This document shows positions 59,481 to 64,000 of a stretch of 64,000 bases of DNA, in pieces. The first letter of the stretch is position 1. The number at the start of each line of letters is the position of its first letter. Origin of the DNA: Pseudomonas helleri (GTDB lineage Bacteria; Pseudomonadota; Gammaproteobacteria; Pseudomonadales; Pseudomonadaceae). Location of the stretch: contig NZ_WIWC01000005.1 in NCBI RefSeq assembly GCF_009600315.1, positions 1 through 64,000 on the forward strand, in the 5' to 3' direction. Below the pieces are notes generated by a model. That model was not told the DNA's origin, searched no databases, and saw only the letters and a program-made list of their open reading frames with translations. The position numbers were made by a program, and so were the translations under genes.

Positions 59481-60086
59481 CTACGAAGAGGTCAGGCGAT
59501 CTGGCCGCCAGATGCTGGTACAGACCTTCTCCAGCAATGCCTGGTTATGGCTAAACACAATCATCCCCAGCTCTCGACGCTTGACCTCTTCCAACAACAC
59601 TTGCCAGACCTGCGCCTGAATATGGGCATCCAGCTGTGCAGTCACCTCGTCGGCAATCAAGTAACGGGTGCGGGGGTCCAATGCTCTGAGCAAAGCAATA
59701 CGGGCCAATTCCCCACCCGACAACTCGTCAGGTCGACGCGCCAACCAAGCCGGATTCACTGCCAGACGCGCTAACCACCCAGCATCCGGTGACCAAGCAT
59801 CGCGCAGGCTTTCACCCGTAGTGCGATAAGGATTGAAGGTTTGCTCGGGGTGTTGCGGCACCAACTGAATGGGGCAATAGCCGGTTTGGGACAAGGGCTG
59901 CCCGCCCACTGTAACGCTGCCCGAAACTGCGGTTTGCCATTGCGCCAGCACTCTGCCCAAGGTGGTTTTGCCGTAGCCACTGGGCGCTGATATGCCATGA
60001 AGATCACCAGGATTGACCGCGAAGGACACTGAATCCCACAGTCGCCGGCCACCTTGCACAATGGTCAACTGGCGAACTTCAAGCAT
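59481..60086 (-). CDS. Peptide/nickel-type ABC transporter ATPase 2
   Basis: This 201-residue ATP-binding subunit of the DppF/NikE class is short for the family (usually 250-330), since it lacks the C-terminal oligopeptide extension. Walker A is APSGYGKTT (about 37-45), the signature LSGGELARIALLRAL (about 128-142) and Walker B RYLIADEV. The start at 60086 overlaps the preceding gene by 8 bp. It probably dimerises with the adjacent ATPase. Confidence 0.88.
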   Translation of the reverse strand: MLEVRQLTIVQGGRRLWDSVSFAVNPGDLHGISAPSGYGKTTLGRVLAQWQTAVSGSVTVGGQPLSQTGYCPIQLVPQHPEQTFNPYRTTGESLRDAWSPDAGWLARLAVNPAWLARRPDELSGGELARIALLRALDPRTRYLIADEVTAQLDAHIQAQVWQVLLEEVKRRELGMIVFSHNQALLEKVCTSIWRPDRLTSS

Positions 60087-60870
60087 AGGAAAGACTCCCG
60101 TTAGCAAGGAATTGCTGTTCGGGTAACGCGGCCCACAGTGATTGCACCCATGGACTTGCAGCATGTTCACGCAACGCTTGTGGCGTCAGGGTTTCGTGCA
60201 GTACGCCACCGTGCAGCACCGCGATTTTGTCAGCAAAGCGCGCCGCCAGCGCCAAGTCATGGGTCACCCACAAAATCCCACGTCCCTGCTGACAAAAACC
60301 CTTCAAATGCATCAGTAATTGGCAGGCATGTTCGTCGTCCAGCCACGAGGTGATTTCATCAGCCAGAATATATTGGGCGTGGGTCAGGGCTGCGCAACTG
60401 GCCAGAACCCGTTTGGCCATACCGCCCGACAGTTTGCGCGGGAATTCTTCGACTAATTCAGGCTTGAGGTTGTAATGCTGAAGTTGTTCTGCCACCTCGC
60501 CCAGGCCCAGTTTGACGCCGCTTAATTGTGCCGCTCGCAGCAACTGCGGCCCCACCTTGATCAGCGGGTTCAAGGCGCTGACACCCTGCGGAACATAGCA
60601 AAGCGTTTTACCGCGCTGATCGACCTTCAGAGATTCTCCGAGCACCTGACCATCCAGCAGAATATCGCCGCGACAGCGCATGTTGCCGGGCAATAAACCC
60701 AATGTGCTTTGCAGCAACAGACTTTTGCCTTCGCCACTGGAACCTACCAGCGCAACCAGCTCGCCGGGCCTTACTTCAAATGAAATACGGCTCAACAAAG
60801 GGTGCCAGGTTTTATGACCGAGCCAATGATACTGGGCAATATCAATCGCGAAATCGGCAAATTTCAGCAT
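60079..60870 (-). CDS. Peptide/nickel-type ABC transporter ATPase 1
   Basis: This 263-residue DppD/NikD-like ATPase has Walker A GSSGEGKSLLLQ (about 42-53), the signature LSGGMAKRVLASCAAL and Walker B YILADEI. It overlaps the permease gene by 1 bp (60870) and the second ATPase by 8 bp, so the five genes are tightly coupled. Confidence 0.9.
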   Translation of the reverse strand: MLKFADFAIDIAQYHWLGHKTWHPLLSRISFEVRPGELVALVGSSGEGKSLLLQSTLGLLPGNMRCRGDILLDGQVLGESLKVDQRGKTLCYVPQGVSALNPLIKVGPQLLRAAQLSGVKLGLGEVAEQLQHYNLKPELVEEFPRKLSGGMAKRVLASCAALTHAQYILADEITSWLDDEHACQLLMHLKGFCQQGRGILWVTHDLALAARFADKIAVLHGGVLHETLTPQALREHAASPWVQSLWAALPEQQFLANGSLSYA

Positions 60871-61676
60871 CAGGTAATCCTTATCCAGAGTTGCTGCAAA
60901 GCGCGTGCAAACTGGTCAAACACCAGAACCAAACTGACCAGAATCAAACCCGGAAAAAAGGCCAGCCACCACGCACCGCTGCTTAAGTGCTTCAAGGCAT
61001 CCGCCAGTAATAACCCTAGTGACGGGTCATGTGGCGCCAGACCGAACCCCAAGAAACTCAGTGCTGCAGAATGCAGAACCGCGTGGGGAAACATCAGCAA
61101 GGTGCCGATGATCCACTGCGGCATCAGCAAAGGCAGCAAATGATGGCGCCAGCGATAGAGGTTGCTGTTGCCCAATCGATGCGAAAGCATCACATAGTCT
61201 GTCTCACGAATGCGCAGGATCTCGGCGCGCAAGATCAACGCCAAACGCGGCCAGTGGGTCAGCGCCACGGCCACGATAACCCCCTGTTTGCCGCCACCCA
61301 ACGTGAAGCAAATCAATACCAGCAACAACAGATGCGGCAAAGCCAGCATGCTGTCGATCACCCCGCGCACCAGATAATCCAGGGTTTTATTCAGTGAGCA
61401 TAAACTAGCGGCGAACATCGCCAAAAAACCGCTGCTAAACGCCGCTGTCAGGCCGATTTGCAAACTGGTTGTCATGCCCTGAAAACATCGAAGCCACAAA
61501 TCGCGCCCCAAGCTGTCAGTGCCGAACCAATCTTCGGCCGAGGGCGGTTGACGACGCGCCAGTAAATCCATTGGCACGTCCATGCCGGAGATGGACACGC
61601 CATAAGCGATCAACAACAGCAACATGAACAACGAAACACACAGCCTGAGTAACGCCTGATTTGGATTGTAGGTCAT
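60870..61676 (-). CDS. Peptide/nickel-type ABC transporter permease 2
   Basis: This 268-residue inner-membrane permease of the DppC/NikC class has an N-terminal TM (about 8-30), a periplasmic loop containing DWFGTDSLGRDLWLR, and about five further helices. The EAA-type loop lies in ILRIRETDYVMLSHRLG. It overlaps permease 1 by 4 bp. Confidence 0.9.
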   Translation of the reverse strand: MTYNPNQALLRLCVSLFMLLLLIAYGVSISGMDVPMDLLARRQPPSAEDWFGTDSLGRDLWLRCFQGMTTSLQIGLTAAFSSGFLAMFAASLCSLNKTLDYLVRGVIDSMLALPHLLLLVLICFTLGGGKQGVIVAVALTHWPRLALILRAEILRIRETDYVMLSHRLGNSNLYRWRHHLLPLLMPQWIIGTLLMFPHAVLHSAALSFLGFGLAPHDPSLGLLLADALKHLSSGAWWLAFFPGLILVSLVLVFDQFARALQQLWIRIT

Positions 61677-62656
61677 GACTGCCGCGCCGCCCCTCGGTTG
61701 AGGTGCAGTAACAGCGCATTGGCGATGCTATTACTGGTAAACACCAGTACGGCACAGAACATCACAATCCCCATTAGCAATGGAATATCACCGCGTAAAC
61801 CCGCATCAATGGTTGCTTGCCCGAGACCAGGGTAGGCGAACACTTTTTCGGCCAGCAGTGAACCGCCAATCAGCTCCCCTACGGATGCAAATTGCAAGCA
61901 CACAGCAGGTGTGACGGCATGCCGAACAATATGGAAGTTGACCATTGGCCAACCTTTGTCACCTTGCGCATAGGCGTAGCGAATAAATTCACTGTTCATC
62001 ACTTCGGCCACCCGAGAGCGGGTATGCAGAGCGATGTTCCCTACCCCCAAAACGCCGAGTGCCAACAGCGGAAGGATCAAGTGCCTGAGCTTGTCACCCC
62101 ACGTTGCTGTTTCAGCGGTGCTGCCTGGGGTCCAGGCACAGCAGATGGGTGCCCAATTAAGGGTCACGGCAAACAAAGACAGCAACAACAGGCCAATCCA
62201 GAACGTCGGCAAGGACGCCATCACATAAGACAGGGTAGAAATCAGCCGATCCGGCCAGCGATTCAAATAGCGCCCAGCCGTCAACCCAAGGGCCAGCCCG
62301 ACAATCCCGGAAAAGAGCCACGCACCCGCCAACAACGCAAATGACGTGGCAAAACGCTCGCCAATGACCTGAGAGACAGGGGCGTTGTAGAGCATCGAAT
62401 AGCCAAAATCGCCTTGTAACACCTGGCTAAACCAATGCAGGAACCGCTCCCACAACGGCAGATCCAGCCCCCAGCGCGCCGCAATCAAAGGGTATTGTTC
62501 AGGCGGCACGTGCAACAAATCATTGCCTATATAGGCACGAACAGGGTCGACAGGAGAAAAACTGAGCAACGTAAAGGTGCCTGCCGCCGTTACCAGCAAC
62601 AGGCCCATCAATCGCACGACAAAGAGCGCTACACCGCGAATCACTGACAGGTCCAT
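61673..62656 (-). CDS. Peptide/nickel-type ABC transporter permease 1
   Basis: This 327-residue DppB/NikB-like permease has a first helix (about 7-33), then the periplasmic loop RWGLDLPLWERFLHWF and five more helices with the EAA loop RSRVAEVMNSEFIRYAYAQG. It overlaps the binding-protein gene by 16 bp. Confidence 0.9.
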   Translation of the reverse strand: MDLSVIRGVALFVVRLMGLLLVTAAGTFTLLSFSPVDPVRAYIGNDLLHVPPEQYPLIAARWGLDLPLWERFLHWFSQVLQGDFGYSMLYNAPVSQVIGERFATSFALLAGAWLFSGIVGLALGLTAGRYLNRWPDRLISTLSYVMASLPTFWIGLLLLSLFAVTLNWAPICCAWTPGSTAETATWGDKLRHLILPLLALGVLGVGNIALHTRSRVAEVMNSEFIRYAYAQGDKGWPMVNFHIVRHAVTPAVCLQFASVGELIGGSLLAEKVFAYPGLGQATIDAGLRGDIPLLMGIVMFCAVLVFTSNSIANALLLHLNRGAARQS

Positions 62657-64000
62657 TTCCAGCCATCAAGGCTATTGAGCAACGACCATGAGCCGTGAAT
62701 TTCCGGAGCGCCTTTACCCAGATCTATGCACTCATCGGTCAGATACGTGTGCTGCACGTTGAGTAACCAGGCCCACGCAGCGTCACCTTTGACCCCGGCA
62801 CCCGTTTTACCGTCCCACTCCACCTGTTGCCAGAACGGCACGGCCTGCTGCCAGGTCGGCGCATCCAGTGCTTGCTGTAAATGCTGGTCGACCACCGGGT
62901 TCTGGTAATAGCCGGGGTTGTAATACTCAACGCCCGCCGCCTTGCTGCTGTAGTGATGATAAAGCTCCATCGGGTCGAGGCTGCCCCAACCGAACAAGGT
63001 CGGATTGGCGTGCATATTGCGCTCTACGGTTTCCCAACTACCCGACTTCAAGTCGACATCGATACCGATGGGCTTGAGCATTGAACGCACGGCCTGAGCC
63101 AAATCACGGCGCGTCGCATCGCCACTGGCGTACCACAGGGTCACTTTTGCCGGCAGGCCGTTTTTCTCTCGTATACCGCTGGCCGTTTCAACCCAACCCG
63201 CCTCATCGAGAATCTGCTTGGCCTTGGCTATATCGCCATCTTTGAAGGCTGCCTGCGGGTTATCCCACGGCAACCCCTGCACCCCGGTGTAAGCGGGAAT
63301 GGCATGACCTTCGAGAATCTGGTCTGCCAATAATTGACGATCAATGGCGTAGTTGATGGCCTTACGGATCGCCACATCTGCTGTTACATCGTTGCCAATG
63401 GGATAGCCATGCGCATCTTTTTTGCCCGCGGGAGTGGTCGGTAGCACAATGCCGCGATTTTCGACGCTGGGCCGCACCCACAGCTTCATGCCGGATGCAG
63501 GGGTTACCGCCAATGACGGTGCGATACGCACGATGCCTAATTGCTTGCTTTGTGCCGCCGCAAACGAGCTGTCTTCATCGAGAAACACAAAGACCAACTT
63601 GTCGAAATCATTCTTTTGGCCTGCGTAATGCGGGTTGGCCTCGACAATCAGTTGTTGCCCCGGTTGATAGCTGACCAAACGGTAAGGCCCGGCACCAATG
63701 GGGTTTTGCGCATAGGTTTTGGCGTTGTACTTATCCGCAGACACGATACCCAGCGATCCGAGGACATTAACGAACGTGCTTTGCGGCGCTTTTAGCTGCA
63801 TGCGCACCGTCAAGGGATCAACCGCCTCAGCCTTGAGGAAGTTACCCATATCCACTTTGCCGCCACTGGCCGCTGCGTTGTTGTAGGTATAAGCCACATC
63901 CTTGGACGTGAGTGGCGAGCCATCGGAGAATTTAAGGTCGGGTTTGAGCTTCAGCGTCCAGGTTTTTCCATCCTCACTGGTCTGGTACTCGCTGAGCAGA
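62641..64000 (-). CDS. Peptide/nickel-type solute-binding protein (partial, 5' end beyond window)
   Basis: This family-5 extracellular solute-binding protein is open at the right edge; the frame continues through FSDGSPLTSKDVAYTYN to position 64000. A GTG at 63897 is internal, not the start. The SBP_bac_5 fold is visible in PIGAGPYRLVSYQPGQQLIVEANPHY (first lobe) and ADVAIRKAINYAIDRQLLADQIL. With two permeases and two ATPases it makes a complete importer; ligand (dipeptide, nickel or metallophore) not readable. Confidence 0.88.
   Translation of the reverse strand, partial: LLSEYQTSEDGKTWTLKLKPDLKFSDGSPLTSKDVAYTYNNAAASGGKVDMGNFLKAEAVDPLTVRMQLKAPQSTFVNVLGSLGIVSADKYNAKTYAQNPIGAGPYRLVSYQPGQQLIVEANPHYAGQKNDFDKLVFVFLDEDSSFAAAQSKQLGIVRIAPSLAVTPASGMKLWVRPSVENRGIVLPTTPAGKKDAHGYPIGNDVTADVAIRKAINYAIDRQLLADQILEGHAIPAYTGVQGLPWDNPQAAFKDGDIAKAKQILDEAGWVETASGIREKNGLPAKVTLWYASGDATRRDLAQAVRSMLKPIGIDVDLKSGSWETVERNMHANPTLFGWGSLDPMELYHHYSSKAAGVEYYNPGYYQNPVVDQHLQQALDAPTWQQAVPFWQQVEWDGKTGAGVKGDAAWAWLLNVQHTYLTDECIDLGKGAPEIHGSWSLLNSLDGWKWTCQ

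Overview
The window reads as a Pseudomonas chromosome, probably of the P. fluorescens/P. fragi lineage. The evidence is the MuxABC-OpmB efflux operon, the thrS-infC-rpmI-rplT-pheS-pheT-ihfA-merR-tRNA-Pro block, the bkdR/bkdA1A2B-lpdV branched-chain keto acid dehydrogenase locus, lpxO, DUF1654 next to endA, and REP-type GTAGTCGCTGCCG repeats. Species-level placement is inference. No rRNA, CRISPR array or intact insertion sequence was seen.

Layout. 0.3-9.4 kb: four-gene RND efflux operon (minus strand). 9.7-18.2 kb: housekeeping and small envelope genes (tpx, transaldolase, rfaD, a serine-type transporter, RidA, an orphan GAF histidine kinase). 18.2-22.8 kb: a periplasmic copper amine oxidase with a divergent AraC regulator, then a lipoprotein. 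23.5-28.6 kb: an uncommon nine-gene minus-strand cassette. It has an AraC regulator, two DUF2589 paralogs, two small soluble proteins, a small membrane protein, a small secreted protein, a PG-binding/GH19 lysozyme and a 139-residue protein with a caspase-like (clan CD) His-Gly/Cys signature. 29.0-35.8 kb: a badly decayed prophage beside tRNA-Pro, made of gene fragments (capsid E tail, gpV, gpX, gpD, Dam, integrase). It carries a frameshifted ParDE module and AT-rich cargo including a DUF6602/PD-(D/E)xK-like protein. 35.8-43.3 kb: translation genes. 43.6-51.4 kb: mixed small genes, cold-shock protein, L-asparaginase with a divergent LacI regulator, endonuclease I and LpxO. 51.5-57.2 kb: branched-chain keto acid dehydrogenase. 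57.3-59.5 kb: NCS2 purine permease and two small genes. 59.5-64 kb: peptide/nickel-type ABC importer whose binding-protein gene runs off the right edge.

The best candidate for an undescribed system is the 23.5-28.6 kb cassette. It is consistent with a regulated operon: a perfect 11-bp direct repeat with 21-bp spacing, typical of AraC-family sites, lies between the regulator gene and the first DUF2589 gene. The cassette combines a cell-wall hydrolase without a signal peptide, a holin-sized membrane protein and a protease-like protein, which suggests controlled lysis or release. That function is inference; no member has an established role that I can name.
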